Source: Halothermothrix sp. (lineage in GTDB: Bacteria > Bacillota > Halanaerobiia > DY22613). From it: 64,000 nucleotides of DNA. Of this stretch, positions 45,131-55,800 are shown in pieces. Location: the NCBI GenBank assembly GCA_016841825.1, contig JAENYK010000010.1, forward strand, positions 152,764 to 216,763, written 5' to 3'. A program made the translations under genes and the position numbers. The notes under the pieces were generated by a model. The model saw only the letters and a program-made list of their open reading frames with translations, searched no databases and had not been told where the DNA came from. How positions within the stretch are numbered: position 1 is the first letter of the stretch; each line of letters opens with the position of its first letter.

Positions 45131-47389
45131 TTAAAATTTTCTCAAAATAAAAGTACCTCTGGATCGTGTATCGTAACATGCTGAATTAATCAAAATCAAC
45201 TGATTTGCTGCCAGTTTTCCCAAAGCAGCAATTATGCTCCAGAATAATCCGGCACCAAAGGTTTGACCGATCAATTTTTTCATCGGATATAGAGTTGGCA
45301 ATCTACTCTCAAAAATATTTTCAATGGCTTTACGCTCTGCCAGATCCCACTGTGAACCGGTTTCATTGGTTATCACTAATTCAACCTGATCATGGGAGAT
45401 TCTACCACTGTTTAGAGCTTCTCTCATGGTTAACTCAAAATCTCCTCCTACTCCATAAGAGACAATCTCAGCCAAAATCTTGCCCTTACGTCTCTGACAA
45501 TCTGTCAGATTCTCCATAAGCAGGGCTCCTGCCCCATCTTGAACGACCATTCCTGTCCCCGAAGAATCAACTAGTCCAGTCTTTTTGAATCCTTCTATCA
45601 CAATCGGATCCAGTTTATCCATCCCACCAACCAGAGCCTGAGTAACTCTTCCCTTGCGGATCTGTTGAATTCCATATACCAGTGGATGAACGCCTCCGGA
45701 CGCAATTGTCAGATGCATTCCTTTAGCTCCTAGACTTAGTCCAATCTGACCCACAGCGGCATTGAAGACTGTATTAGTAAATGTGGTTCGACTCACAAAA
45801 CGGGGTGAAGAAGTTAACAACTTTTCGTGGAATTTAATATTGCTCTCCAAACACCCGAATATAGTCCCAAAAAAGACTCCAAATTGTGCAGGATCGATAG
45901 CAGTAAGATCAATACCTGCCTCCAAAACAGCCTGTAAAGATACCAGAACTGCAAATCTGCTAACCTCATCCATTAACCGCCAACCTGATAGGTTAAATTG
46001 AGCAAAGGCCGGTTCTCTCCGAAGTAAATTTATCGCTGTTTTCAAATCCGTATCTGAATAAAGCTGCTGTATATCTGTAGACGTAACATTTTCCAAGAAA
46101 GTTTCCTTATCAATACCAAAATTTGAAATAATTCCAACTCCGCTAATTACTATTCTCTTTCTGGCATCAGGAGAGGTAAACTTAACCACTTTCTTCGGAC
46201 TTTTGTCAGCCAGATCTGGATTACTCAAGATAGCCACAGCATTACTTCCTCCAAAAGCTGAGGTCATAAACATAACATGTCGGTTAGTCTGATTTAGCTT
46301 TGGTCGAGTAACTACATGTAATGGTAGTTGAACATCTGGTGTCTGATAGTTAAGATTCGCTGGTAAAAAAGAATGTTGTATCGCCATAATAGCAGTTATT
46401 GCAGAGAGGACTCCTGCAGCTCCCATTGTATGTCCTAATGTTGGTTTGATTGAACTAACAGGGATTTTCTCTAAAGTTTCGCCAAAAACTTTGACCAGAG
46501 CCGTGTACTCCATTGCATCATTGTACAGGGTTCCTGTTCCATGAGGAATAATAAAATCAATCTGCTCAGGTCGAAGTTGAGCCTGCTTTAGAGCCATCCG
46601 AATTGCCTGTGCAGAACCACTGCCTTCTTTATCGGGAGCAGTCATGTGTACTGCATCTGCCGCTGAACCATAACCGGAAAGCTCTGCATAGATTTTTCTG
46701 TGTTTTCTGCACCGGGACCCTTCACGTTCCAGGACCAACACTCCTGCTCCTTCACCGGGAATGATCCCATCTCGCTCTTTATCAAATGGACGACAAACAT
46801 CATTGGTAATAGCCTTCAAAGATTGAAATCCGGCAGAGACAAAACGGGACATGGTATCCACCCCAGCCACAATCATTACATCAGCCAACCCTTCCTGTAA
46901 TACATCCATAGCCACTCCAAGCGCCATGGTACTGGAGACACAGGCATTACTCACGACCAACTCTGGCCCTGACAGTTGAATCTGCTGATTAATATGGTAT
47001 AACAGACGATTTAAGGGGTATTCACACCAGAGTTCTTGTGGAACTTCTGCCTTTTGAGCGTATAAGTGATGAATCTTCTCACCTGTACGTAATCCTCCCT
47101 GAGCTGAACCCACAACTGCCCCAACACATAGATTGCCCATGCCCTCTCCCCGATCAATCAATGCTTCCTGCAAAGCAATCTGTAGCATGTAAAAAGCCCG
47201 GTCACATCGAAACATCTCATCAGATATTTCCGCCACTTCCCCACCACTAGTGAATAACTCATCTGTGTTAAGATGAGCCAGATCCTTTATACCAGACAGA
47301 CCTTCTTTTAATCCATCCAATAATGCTTCTTTTCCGATTCCTAATGCGGAAACGACTCCGATTCCAGTTATCAGTATCTTTTCTTTCAA
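45131..47389 (-). CDS. Fused ketosynthase plus chain-length-factor-like protein
   Basis: About 752 residues, two FabF-type halves. The first half has the nucleophile in SNACVSSTMALG (Cys near 150), PHGTGTLYND and KPTLGHTMGAAG, so the Cys-His-His triad is intact. The second half starts near 410 (KRIVISGVGIISNFGID) and has LTIASGGVHPLVYG where the Cys should be, and lacks clear His motifs, so it looks like a non-condensing partner. A covalent KS-CLF pair is unusual, since type II systems normally use separate subunits. It should extend chains on the ACP at 48634. Start is TTG at 47389 with GGAGGGG 7 bases upstream. Confidence 0.9.
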   Translation of the reverse strand: MKEKILITGIGVVSALGIGKEALLDGLKEGLSGIKDLAHLNTDELFTSGGEVAEISDEMFRCDRAFYMLQIALQEALIDRGEGMGNLCVGAVVGSAQGGLRTGEKIHHLYAQKAEVPQELWCEYPLNRLLYHINQQIQLSGPELVVSNACVSSTMALGVAMDVLQEGLADVMIVAGVDTMSRFVSAGFQSLKAITNDVCRPFDKERDGIIPGEGAGVLVLEREGSRCRKHRKIYAELSGYGSAADAVHMTAPDKEGSGSAQAIRMALKQAQLRPEQIDFIIPHGTGTLYNDAMEYTALVKVFGETLEKIPVSSIKPTLGHTMGAAGVLSAITAIMAIQHSFLPANLNYQTPDVQLPLHVVTRPKLNQTNRHVMFMTSAFGGSNAVAILSNPDLADKSPKKVVKFTSPDARKRIVISGVGIISNFGIDKETFLENVTSTDIQQLYSDTDLKTAINLLRREPAFAQFNLSGWRLMDEVSRFAVLVSLQAVLEAGIDLTAIDPAQFGVFFGTIFGCLESNIKFHEKLLTSSPRFVSRTTFTNTVFNAAVGQIGLSLGAKGMHLTIASGGVHPLVYGIQQIRKGRVTQALVGGMDKLDPIVIEGFKKTGLVDSSGTGMVVQDGAGALLMENLTDCQRRKGKILAEIVSYGVGGDFELTMREALNSGRISHDQVELVITNETGSQWDLAERKAIENIFESRLPTLYPMKKLIGQTFGAGLFWSIIAALGKLAANQLILINSACYDTRSRGTFILRKF

Positions 47390-47407
47390 AATAACCCCTC
47401 CACAACT

Positions 47408-48157
47408 TTACATGTATTCACCACCACTGGCATTGATCACATGCCCAGTTATATATGTTGATAGATCAGAAGCTAAAAATAGGGCAATGTTGGCGATTTC
47501 TTCCGGTTTACCCAATCTACCCAGAGGAATCAATTTCTGGTGATGCTCCAAAATATCAGCCGGAATCTTATCTAGCATTTCAGTTTCAATCAACCCCGGG
47601 GCTATAGCATTGACTCTAACCCCATATCTGGCAACTTCTCTGGCCATCGCCTTGGTAAAACTAATGATTCCACCTTTGGATGCACTATAATTGGTCTGCC
47701 CTGCCTGTCCTGCCAACCCTGAAAGTGAGGTCAGGTTAATGATCACTCCAGACTTTTTCCCCAACATCGCCTTAATGGCTGCTCTGGAGCAGTAGAATAA
47801 CCCATTCAGATTGGTTTCGATTACCTCTGTCCACTGATCATTACTCATCATACCCACAAAATTATCTTTATTGATACCAGCATTATTAATCAGAACATCA
47901 ATCTGTCCATATTTCTTTTTTATTGAACGGATCATCTCTTTAACTTGTTCATTATCGGCAACTGAAGCCTGATAGATTTCGGCCTGTCCATCAAATTTTA
48001 GTATTTCTTCTAAAGTGGCCTGGGCTGCCTCTGAATTGGAATTATAATTTATAATTACCTTACTACCCTGTCTGGCAAAAGCGATACAGATAGCTCTGCC
48101 AATTCCACGAGATCCCCCAGTTACAATAACCACTTTATCCTGCAACTCCTGAAACAC
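47408..48157 (-). CDS. 3-oxoacyl-ACP reductase (FabG-like, SDR)
   Basis: About 249 residues. Short-chain dehydrogenase with NADPH-binding VIVTGGSRGIGRAIC, NNAG, and the Ser-Tyr-Lys triad in SLSGLAGQAGQTNYSASKGG. The C-terminus (PEEIANIALFLASDLSTYIT) is typical of FabG. It reduces the beta-keto group after each condensation on the locus ACP. Start is GTG at 48157 with GGGAGGGG 6 bases upstream. Its place between the KS-CLF and dehydratase genes indicates a dedicated copy for this pathway. Confidence 0.92.
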   Translation of the reverse strand: MFQELQDKVVIVTGGSRGIGRAICIAFARQGSKVIINYNSNSEAAQATLEEILKFDGQAEIYQASVADNEQVKEMIRSIKKKYGQIDVLINNAGINKDNFVGMMSNDQWTEVIETNLNGLFYCSRAAIKAMLGKKSGVIINLTSLSGLAGQAGQTNYSASKGGIISFTKAMAREVARYGVRVNAIAPGLIETEMLDKIPADILEHHQKLIPLGRLGKPEEIANIALFLASDLSTYITGHVINASGGEYM

Positions 48158-48172
48158 TCATAACCCCTCCCA

Positions 48173-48619
48173 TCATGCAAATGTCATCTCACCCTGAGCA
48201 ACAATCTGGTCTTCCACTGTCACCCTGGCTTTAACTTTACAGGTTCTTCCCATTCGTTTGATTAACTCAATCTCTAAACGCATTACATCACCTGGTTTTA
48301 CAGGCTGTCGATAACGCATATTTACCTGGGCCAGATAACCTGGACGATCTTCTTCTGTTGGTTCAGATTTGCGTTCCCACTCCCCATTCTTAGCTGGTGG
48401 TTCAGAAAAAATTACAGCTGCCAATTGTGCCAGTGATTCAATAATCAAAACCCCTGGCACAATTGGGAATTTAGGGAAGTGACCTTGAAAATAGGGTTCA
48501 CCGATGGAAACACATTTAATTCCCACTCCCCGTTGACCGGGTTCCAGTTCAACAACCCGATCAAGCAAAATCATCGGATAACGATGGGGAATTCGTTCCA
48601 TAATCTCTCTAATATCCAT
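48173..48619 (-). CDS. 3-hydroxyacyl-ACP dehydratase (FabZ-like)
   Basis: About 148 residues with the FabZ hotdog motifs IPHRYPMILLDRV and GHFPKFPIVPGVLIIESLAQ, holding the catalytic His and Glu. It dehydrates beta-hydroxyacyl-ACP to the trans-enoyl form. No enoyl reductase is present in the locus, so the double bonds would be kept and a polyene would result; that is an inference. A TTG one codon earlier (48622) is an equally placed start. Confidence 0.92.
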   Translation of the reverse strand: MDIREIMERIPHRYPMILLDRVVELEPGQRGVGIKCVSIGEPYFQGHFPKFPIVPGVLIIESLAQLAAVIFSEPPAKNGEWERKSEPTEEDRPGYLAQVNMRYRQPVKPGDVMRLEIELIKRMGRTCKVKARVTVEDQIVAQGEMTFA

Positions 48620-48633
48620 CAATGTTTAACCTC

Positions 48634-48924
48634 CTAATCTACGACCTCTTCCCCTTTTTGCTCTTCTAAAAGATCAGCCACAAAGTCAGCCAGTGTGTCA
48701 ACTGAATAAAACTCATCTACCAGAGGCTCATCAGCATCAATTACAATTCCAAACGTTTCTTCTAAACCGACAGTGATCTCTAACGCTTCAACCGAGTCCA
48801 GACCTAAACCTTCAACAAATAATGATGCTTCATTTTCAATCTCTTCTGGTTCAATATCCAGTTCCAGACGCTCCACAATAATCTCCTTAATAGTTTCCTT
48901 AATTTGATCAAGTGTATAAGCCAT
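48634..48924 (-). CDS. Acyl carrier protein
   Basis: About 96 residues, acidic, with phosphopantetheine site GLGLDSVEALEI (Ser near 44) and the usual four-helix pattern. It carries the growing chain for the ketosynthases, reductase and dehydratase on either side. It is slightly longer than housekeeping AcpP (about 77 residues) and lies in the middle of the set, so it is the dedicated ACP. AAGGAGGAATAACA precedes the ATG. Confidence 0.95.
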   Translation of the reverse strand: MAYTLDQIKETIKEIIVERLELDIEPEEIENEASLFVEGLGLDSVEALEITVGLEETFGIVIDADEPLVDEFYSVDTLADFVADLLEEQKGEEVVD

Positions 48925-48936
48925 TGTTATTCCTCC

Positions 48937-50133
48937 TTAATATTTTTTAATAATTAACGAAAAATTGTTTCCACCAAAACCAGCTGCATTGACCATAACC
49001 GTTTCCAATCCGGCAGTCCGTGATTCTAAAACGAAATCATATCCTTCAGGAATATTTTCCAGGTTAGCAATGGCTGGAATAGTTTGATCCCGCAGCATCA
49101 TAACTGCCGCAGCGATATTCATTCCACCACCTGCTCCTCCGGTATCCCCCATCAAGGATTTGATATTAGCAATCGGTACTCGACTAGTAAACACTTCCTT
49201 AATTGCTGCTAACTCACCCTGATCAATATGACGATTACCATTGGCTGTAGTCACAAGACAATCTACCTTTTCCAACCCTGCCTCTTGCATCGCCAATTCC
49301 ATACACCTGGCCAGATTAATCCCCTGTGGGTCATTATCAGCCACCCGATGTTGATCATTCAATGTGTGTAATCCAATAATCTCACCATAAATATTGGCAC
49401 CCCGTTCCATAGCTCCAGTTAATTCCTCGACAACTATAATAGCCGCACCTTCAGAGCAGATCAACCCTGTTCTCTTTTCATCAAAAGGTCTGCTGAGATC
49501 ATCTGTCGCAGTAATTTTCAGATGGCAATGTCCCTGATGTAGAACCTCACAAAATTCATCAGCACCGCCTACCAAAGCCCGATTAACTCGTCCAACTTCC
49601 ATCTGCAGTAAGGCCAGATCTAGAGCAGCTAACGTTCCTGTCTCTCCAGCGGGAGTAACATAAGACGGGCCAGTGATTTTGAATTTCAGACTAATTTTGG
49701 CGGCAATGCTATTAAACACTGTCTCCTGAAAAAGTAATGGTGCAGACCGATAAGGTCCTTCCAGAACAACTTTTTCATAGAAGATTCCCGTCTTTTCCAG
49801 GGCTCCATTTCGTGTTCCCAGATATACTCCCATCAGTTCAGTATCCTCTTCAGTCAACTCTCCAAACCCAGCATCATTTAAAGCCAGATCACTGGCCAAA
49901 AGAGAGAACTGAGAGATGCGAGGCATCCGCTTAAAACTGAACGAATAACCATATTCCTTATAAGGAATATCGCTAACTTCTCCCGAAACTTTAGTTGGAT
50001 ATCCACTACCATCAAAATTCTTAATAGGTCGTACAGCAGATTCACCACCTTTGATTCCCTGCCAGAATGGTTCTAATCCAATGCCGTATGGCGAAACAAT
50101 ACCGATTCCTGTAATCACATATCTTTTCTTCAT
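48937..50133 (-). CDS. Ketosynthase-like protein lacking the active Cys (chain length factor type)
   Basis: About 398 residues with a full FabF fold (YVITGIGIVSPYGIG, FGGNNFSLI), but the active-site region reads YVTPAGETGTLAALDLAL, with no Cys. The first His motif (VTTANGNRHID) and second (SLMGDTGGAGG) are also changed. This is the pattern of KS-beta/CLF subunits. It abuts the intact ketosynthase gene upstream (stop TAA directly followed by this ATG), so the two should form a KS-CLF heterodimer that sets chain length. Confidence 0.9.
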   Translation of the reverse strand: MKKRYVITGIGIVSPYGIGLEPFWQGIKGGESAVRPIKNFDGSGYPTKVSGEVSDIPYKEYGYSFSFKRMPRISQFSLLASDLALNDAGFGELTEEDTELMGVYLGTRNGALEKTGIFYEKVVLEGPYRSAPLLFQETVFNSIAAKISLKFKITGPSYVTPAGETGTLAALDLALLQMEVGRVNRALVGGADEFCEVLHQGHCHLKITATDDLSRPFDEKRTGLICSEGAAIIVVEELTGAMERGANIYGEIIGLHTLNDQHRVADNDPQGINLARCMELAMQEAGLEKVDCLVTTANGNRHIDQGELAAIKEVFTSRVPIANIKSLMGDTGGAGGGMNIAAAVMMLRDQTIPAIANLENIPEGYDFVLESRTAGLETVMVNAAGFGGNNFSLIIKKY

Positions 50134-51348
50134 TTATTCCACCTCTTTTACTATCAGAATGGCGTTATTTCCACCAAATCCAAAAGAGTTTTTCATGAAG
50201 GCTCGAATTTGCTGCTCACGGGCTACATTTGGTACATAATCCAGATCACACTCTGGGTCAAGAGTAGAATAATTTATTGTTGGTGGAATTATTCCCTTAT
50301 TCATGGAGATGATTCCGGCAATGGTCTCAATACTACCTGCAGCCCCCAAAGTATGACCAATCATTGATTTGTTTGAACTGATAGGAATCTGGTATGCCAA
50401 ATCTCCAAAAAACCGTTTGATTCCCAACGTTTCCGCAGCATCATTGTGCTTAGTACCGGTTCCATGAGCATTGATGTAATCAATATCTTCTAAAGATAAT
50501 TCTGCATCCCTCATAGCCATTTTCATAGCCTGTAAGATTCCAGCTGCTTCACTGTGAGGAGCAGTCATATGAAATGCATCACTGGACGAACCATATCCAG
50601 CAATTTCAGCATATATATTCGCCCCTCTAACCTGGGCGTCTTCCTGACGCTCAAGGATCAAAATTCCTGCACCTTCTCCTAAAACTAAGCCTTTACGTTC
50701 AGCATCAAAAGGCTTAATTCCATCCCGGGACATAGCCTTTAACAGTTCAAATCCTGCATAAGTTAATTCAGCCATTGGATCATAACCGCCGACGATAACC
50801 AGGTCACATCGTTTGGTTCGCAATAGATCCAGACCAACTCCAATAGCGTGTAAACTTGATGAACAGGCTGTTGAGATAGATATCTGTTCAGCTTCGATAC
50901 CTAGCTTATCAATCAGATGTGTTCCCGCGGTATATAAGGGGTACTCAAGTAAGTTAGTTGCCAATGCGCGATCCTGACGATCGCACAAAATTTTGCGAAA
51001 ATACTCCTGAGCACTGATCATCCCGGAGAGCGTTGTACCCAAAATAACCCCAATTCGTCCCTGATAGTTCTGCAGATCAATTCCAGCATCTGCAACAGCT
51101 TCTCTGGCTGCCACAACTGCCAGCATTGATGCCCGATCCATCCGGCGAATTTGCCGGGGTGTAAAGTAATCTTTGGGATCAAATCCCTTTAGTTCACACC
51201 CTCGATTCATTCGATATTCACTAATATCAAATGAAGTAATTGGCTGATCTCCCGATCTACCATTCACTAGACCAGCCCAAAATGTTTCTACATTATTACC
51301 TATGGGAGTTAAAACCCCTAGTCCTGTTGCTACTACAGCTTTCTGCAT
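50134..51348 (-). CDS. Beta-ketoacyl-ACP synthase (FabF-like, KS-alpha)
   Basis: About 404 residues. All catalytic residues are present: ISTACSSSLHAIG (Cys near 162), INAHGTGTKHND and SNKSMIGHTLGAAG. The C-terminus (FMKNSFGFGGNNAILIVKE) is standard for FabF. It is followed without a gap by the Cys-less partner at 48937. It performs decarboxylative condensation with malonyl-ACP. The locus holds no malonyl transferase, so the housekeeping FabD would be shared. Confidence 0.93.
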   Translation of the reverse strand: MQKAVVATGLGVLTPIGNNVETFWAGLVNGRSGDQPITSFDISEYRMNRGCELKGFDPKDYFTPRQIRRMDRASMLAVVAAREAVADAGIDLQNYQGRIGVILGTTLSGMISAQEYFRKILCDRQDRALATNLLEYPLYTAGTHLIDKLGIEAEQISISTACSSSLHAIGVGLDLLRTKRCDLVIVGGYDPMAELTYAGFELLKAMSRDGIKPFDAERKGLVLGEGAGILILERQEDAQVRGANIYAEIAGYGSSSDAFHMTAPHSEAAGILQAMKMAMRDAELSLEDIDYINAHGTGTKHNDAAETLGIKRFFGDLAYQIPISSNKSMIGHTLGAAGSIETIAGIISMNKGIIPPTINYSTLDPECDLDYVPNVAREQQIRAFMKNSFGFGGNNAILIVKEVE

Positions 51349-51366
51349 TATTTCAACTCCTTTCTG

Positions 51367-52857
51367 CTACTGTGCATCACGAGTCACAATCATCTGTCCC
51401 ACTTTCATGCCTGAAACGATAACTGTCAATACTCCAGAACCCGGGCCAGTCCAATGGCCAGTTAGATACAAATTCTCAATGGGAGTATCTCTAGGCAAAC
51501 GCAAAAATCCACTCTGTGAAGGAATAGGTGCCCAACCAACCACAGATCCCTGAGTATTTCCAGTAGTCTCAGCTAAATCTATTGGTGTTGAGTAGTTGAT
51601 CTTGACGATCTTTTCCTTCAATTCCGGTAAAAATCTCTCAGCATAGTTCAATATCTGCTCACTATACTCTTCTGCATGGATATCCCAATATTCTGGGTTA
51701 TGAAAAGGAGTCGTCTTAATGATCATCAAACTAATCTGGCCATTTCCCTTTCCGGTCGGATCTTTTATTCCGGGACTGGAGAAATATAATCTGTTCCAAT
51801 TAAAGCTCTGCTCTTCAACACTAAGTTCCTTATTAAAAGCCTCCTCTTCAAAAAACCAGACATCTCCAGAACCCAGATTATATTCAGAAAGATCACCACG
51901 GATGCTTAAATATAGGATAAATGCAGAAGGGGATAGAACCATACGTTCAATTTTTTTCACGAATGATTTCTTAAAATGCTCTGCGCCTACCAGTTCAAAT
52001 AAAGTCTTCGTAGCATCTGCATTGGATACAACATTATCGGCAAGATACCGCTGTCCATTCTCCAATTCTACACCCAGGGCCCGACCATCTTCCACCAGTA
52101 TTTTGGAGCATTTTTGACCAGTTAATACTGTTCCACCTTTTGCTATAATTCCTCCCGCCAAAAGATTGGCCAGTCTCCCAACTCCACCTTTTAAATAGGC
52201 AGGAGCCATTTTGTAAGTATAATACCAACATCCCACATAGTTAATCAGCGACGTAGTCTGTGGAATTAACCCCAGTCGATAACATTGAGCACGTAAAAAG
52301 TTCTTCAACTGTTCATTGGTAAAAAATCTACTCAAAACTTCTTCCAGATCTGTATTCTTTTCCTTAAAAATTACCGGATATACTTTAGGAAACTGTTGGA
52401 AATTAGTCAAAATAGGCTCTTCCCAACTATTTATCTTCTCCATCTCCACAAAAATAGTTTCCACCAGATCCAAAAACTGATCCAGCCCATCCTGTTCTTC
52501 AGGAAACCGCTTCTTCAGCATACCGATAAATTCATCAAAATCTGCCGGAATTATAAACTCCTCATCCCCCAATACAATCTTTTCAAATGTTTCTAAAGGA
52601 ATTAAATCTGCTTCGCAAGAGATCCCAATCTTTCGAAAAGCTCTCTGCGCATAACCTTCTTTGCTTCCCAGGCCGCTGATCATTGTAGCAGCGCCATCGA
52701 ACAAAAGGCTACCATCTTTAAATGAAGAACAATAACCACCGACAAAGGTGTTTTTCTCAATCAGCAGAACCCGATCTCCTTCTCTGGCCAAATAATTTCC
52801 TGCAACCAGACCAGCAATCCCACCTCCAACAATGATCGTATCGTATTTTTGCACCAT
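51367..52857 (-). CDS. CrtI/phytoene desaturase-like FAD oxidoreductase
   Basis: About 496 residues. The FAD-binding motif DTIIVGGGIAGLVAGNYLA is followed by LIEKNTFVGGYCSSF. The second dinucleotide-type segment (GVELENGQRYLADNVVSNAD) and the C-terminal LYLTGHWTGPGSGVLTVIVS are typical of phytoene desaturases and carotene isomerases. In this setting it may desaturate or isomerise an ACP-bound or released acyl chain, giving a conjugated system. Phytoene desaturase-like genes near FabF homologues are also known in ladderane-type clusters. No carotenoid gene is nearby. Confidence 0.88.
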   Translation of the reverse strand: MVQKYDTIIVGGGIAGLVAGNYLAREGDRVLLIEKNTFVGGYCSSFKDGSLLFDGAATMISGLGSKEGYAQRAFRKIGISCEADLIPLETFEKIVLGDEEFIIPADFDEFIGMLKKRFPEEQDGLDQFLDLVETIFVEMEKINSWEEPILTNFQQFPKVYPVIFKEKNTDLEEVLSRFFTNEQLKNFLRAQCYRLGLIPQTTSLINYVGCWYYTYKMAPAYLKGGVGRLANLLAGGIIAKGGTVLTGQKCSKILVEDGRALGVELENGQRYLADNVVSNADATKTLFELVGAEHFKKSFVKKIERMVLSPSAFILYLSIRGDLSEYNLGSGDVWFFEEEAFNKELSVEEQSFNWNRLYFSSPGIKDPTGKGNGQISLMIIKTTPFHNPEYWDIHAEEYSEQILNYAERFLPELKEKIVKINYSTPIDLAETTGNTQGSVVGWAPIPSQSGFLRLPRDTPIENLYLTGHWTGPGSGVLTVIVSGMKVGQMIVTRDAQ

Positions 52858-52858
52858 C

Positions 52859-55800
52859 TTAACTCTCCCCTCTCATGACGAAAGGTTTCAAATTCCTATA
52901 CTGCTCTGCCTGCACCAGGTCTTTTTCCAGAATAAAGAAGCTAGTAAAATCTTTCGAAAAGCCTGCTAACAAAGATATCGATTGATGAATCGCCAGATGT
53001 ATTCCAAATGCTCCCCAGTTCTTAACACCCATCTGATGATTGTTTTCCGGGTTTATAGCAACCATTAGATTGCCTTTTCCCGTTTCAACCGCTGCCCATT
53101 GGGTAGTAATGATCTCATAATATTTCTCTTTCTCTGGTTGACATTTTAACTGAACCAATCTGTCATTTTCATAAATAAAAGCTGAGATCATCTCACTATC
53201 CTGTAAATTAGTCAGGTTACTTTCAATGGTAATCTGCTCAGTAAAAAGCTTCTCTGAACGATTTACCACTTTTCCATGAACAGCCAGTATTGGTGATCCG
53301 GGGCCGGTTAGATATTCCATCTCCAGGAAAATTTCAGGATTTTGCGGAGAAATATATCTAAACCCTACTCCCTGCCAGATACTTTCATCTATCTGTTGTT
53401 CAGCCGAATATACTTCCTGGCGAATCCAGTTGTTCATCGTAGAGAAATATCCGATTCCCCCAAACCATGGAGCCTCTTTATGATAAGCTGTAGGCTCAGG
53501 ATAAGTAGTACACAGATACTCTTCATCTTCCATAGTCAGCGACACAATTCTCTCCCTAAACCCTGGTGATACCTGGAATTTTAACTTTCCATTGTCGATC
53601 TGAATTAACTCATCTATCTCCTGGCGACAAACTTCGGAAGTTCCTCTATTATCAGTCACCAGAACTTTAATTGGCCAGCTTTTCTTCAAAGTCGAAGCAT
53701 CATAAGCGATAGTCAATGAATATAGGCCAGATTGAACATCATCTGGCAGCTTAACTTTCAATCTCTGATCAACAATCTCCACCCACCAGGATTCTGGAGC
53801 TGTTACTAATAGATTTCCCTGAATCCAACGATTTTCCAAAAAGTCAATCGCCCGATCAACCTGCAGATCAAAGCTAGCTTCCTTTTGATTCATGACCAAT
53901 TGACGCTCAGCCAATTTTAAATCCAATGTTTCCCGTTGGGGTAAATCCTGCAGACCACCATATCCGATCTTGCCATAATAGTTTCGCACCTCATCTGCTG
54001 TTCCACCACCATAATAAACATACATAGTAGGAAGTTGAACCTGTTCACCTGGCTTAAGATGATAAAGCCCAGAACCAATCTGTGGCAGATTATGAGATTT
54101 ACTATAAGAGATTCTACCAGATCCCCAAATGATTCCGAGTACCTTATTTTCATACTCCAGAGCTGTCCAGTTCTCAGCAAAGCTCACATCATAGGCGGTT
54201 CCAGGATAATCTATTCTATTACATTTCTGCACAACCATTCCCTTATCCAGAGGTAGTGTAACATCAGCACCCAGCCAACCATTCCTTAATTTACTCATAA
54301 TCCCAATATTGATTTCCTTTGCACTACGGTTAATCAAGCGATAATCGATAGAGATTGCATTTGATCGGGATATGGTATATTCACGAATTAAGAAAAGGTT
54401 TTGCTGTAAACGATATTCCAGTTCAGTATGTAAAGTGATCTTACCATCCTTTTCGATAATAGTATTGCCGACAATTGAGAATTGCGGTCGAGTTTGATGC
54501 ACAAATTCAGGAACAAATTTTGGTCCCATCTCCTCCTCAAGGAATTTTAAAACTCTCTCATTTCTGGACTTATCTAAAAGATACAGACTTCGATCCAGAT
54601 TTGGGTTTGCCATAATCAATGCATAATTATCATTCTCTGCTACAGTCAAATTAGACTCTGTTTTCCAGACCAATAAACCATCTACTTCTAAAACACCCAA
54701 CTCCAGGTCAATTTCTTGCTCAACGACAATTTTACTATCTTCACCTACTGCGTCGATAGTCAGAGTACATTTCAGCACTATCTTCCCAACTCCAGGATTT
54801 AGGGTCACAAAATCCAGATCCATTTTTTCTGTCTTATTTGGTTTAATATTAAACGAGAATTTCTGATCACTGGACAACTCTAACCCATCAACTTTACTAA
54901 TCACAATTGTCCCTTCAATCGGCTGAAAATAATTATTAAACAAACTCAACGAACGATGATATTGTTTCCCACTACGTAAAGGTCTTGTCAGATCCCGTTC
55001 AAATCTATACTGAACCAACTCTCGCAAACGATACCCATTACGCAATCGAACAACCTGATCACCAAAAGCAATTTCTGTCTCCACAGTATTTAACTCTGAA
55101 TCGTCCACCCAATCTGCTTCCAGCACTCGGGTTACCACTCTTCTCTCACCAGGCATTAAGGTCACACTTTCCTCTAACTCAAAGTTCAGGCCCCCATTAC
55201 CATAACTATGTAGCGCAAATTCTACTGGATCTGAGCTGCGGTTTTGAATCAACCAATTAACTTCTTTGCCAACTCCCACAAAGACTTCCTGTTCAGCGAT
55301 CCAACAGGCCAGTAGAACCTGATCATCTTCCACCCAGATGGGACGTTCAGAAATTCCATCCAAAATTACTCTCAGAAGACCTTCTTTCGTTTTGAAGGCA
55401 TAGGGAAAGGTCTTAATCTTCATTTCAGTCAACATCTCTTCATAAGCCGGGTTATAGTACTTCCAACAATGAACTAATTCAACTTCTTGAGCTGCAAAAA
55501 ACCTTTTGGCAAAAGGATAATCATAGATAAATGGAATAAAGTTTTGAATTCGATTACTAGAATCATCCATGTCAAAATAACCCAGACGCTCATAAAGTTT
55601 ACCTGCCCGTAAATTACCAGCCTGTACTGAAGAGATCATTTTATTGGGACTAGTACCAGCCTCTTTCTTGAAAAAATTCTGAACTGCGTCCAGAATAGTA
55701 AACAAAAAACTTCCCCCATAAATCATCCCCTGATAGGCAGGTGCAATCAGCAGATTTTCGCCATAAACAAGATTTTCTAATCTGGAAACATAACAATCTC

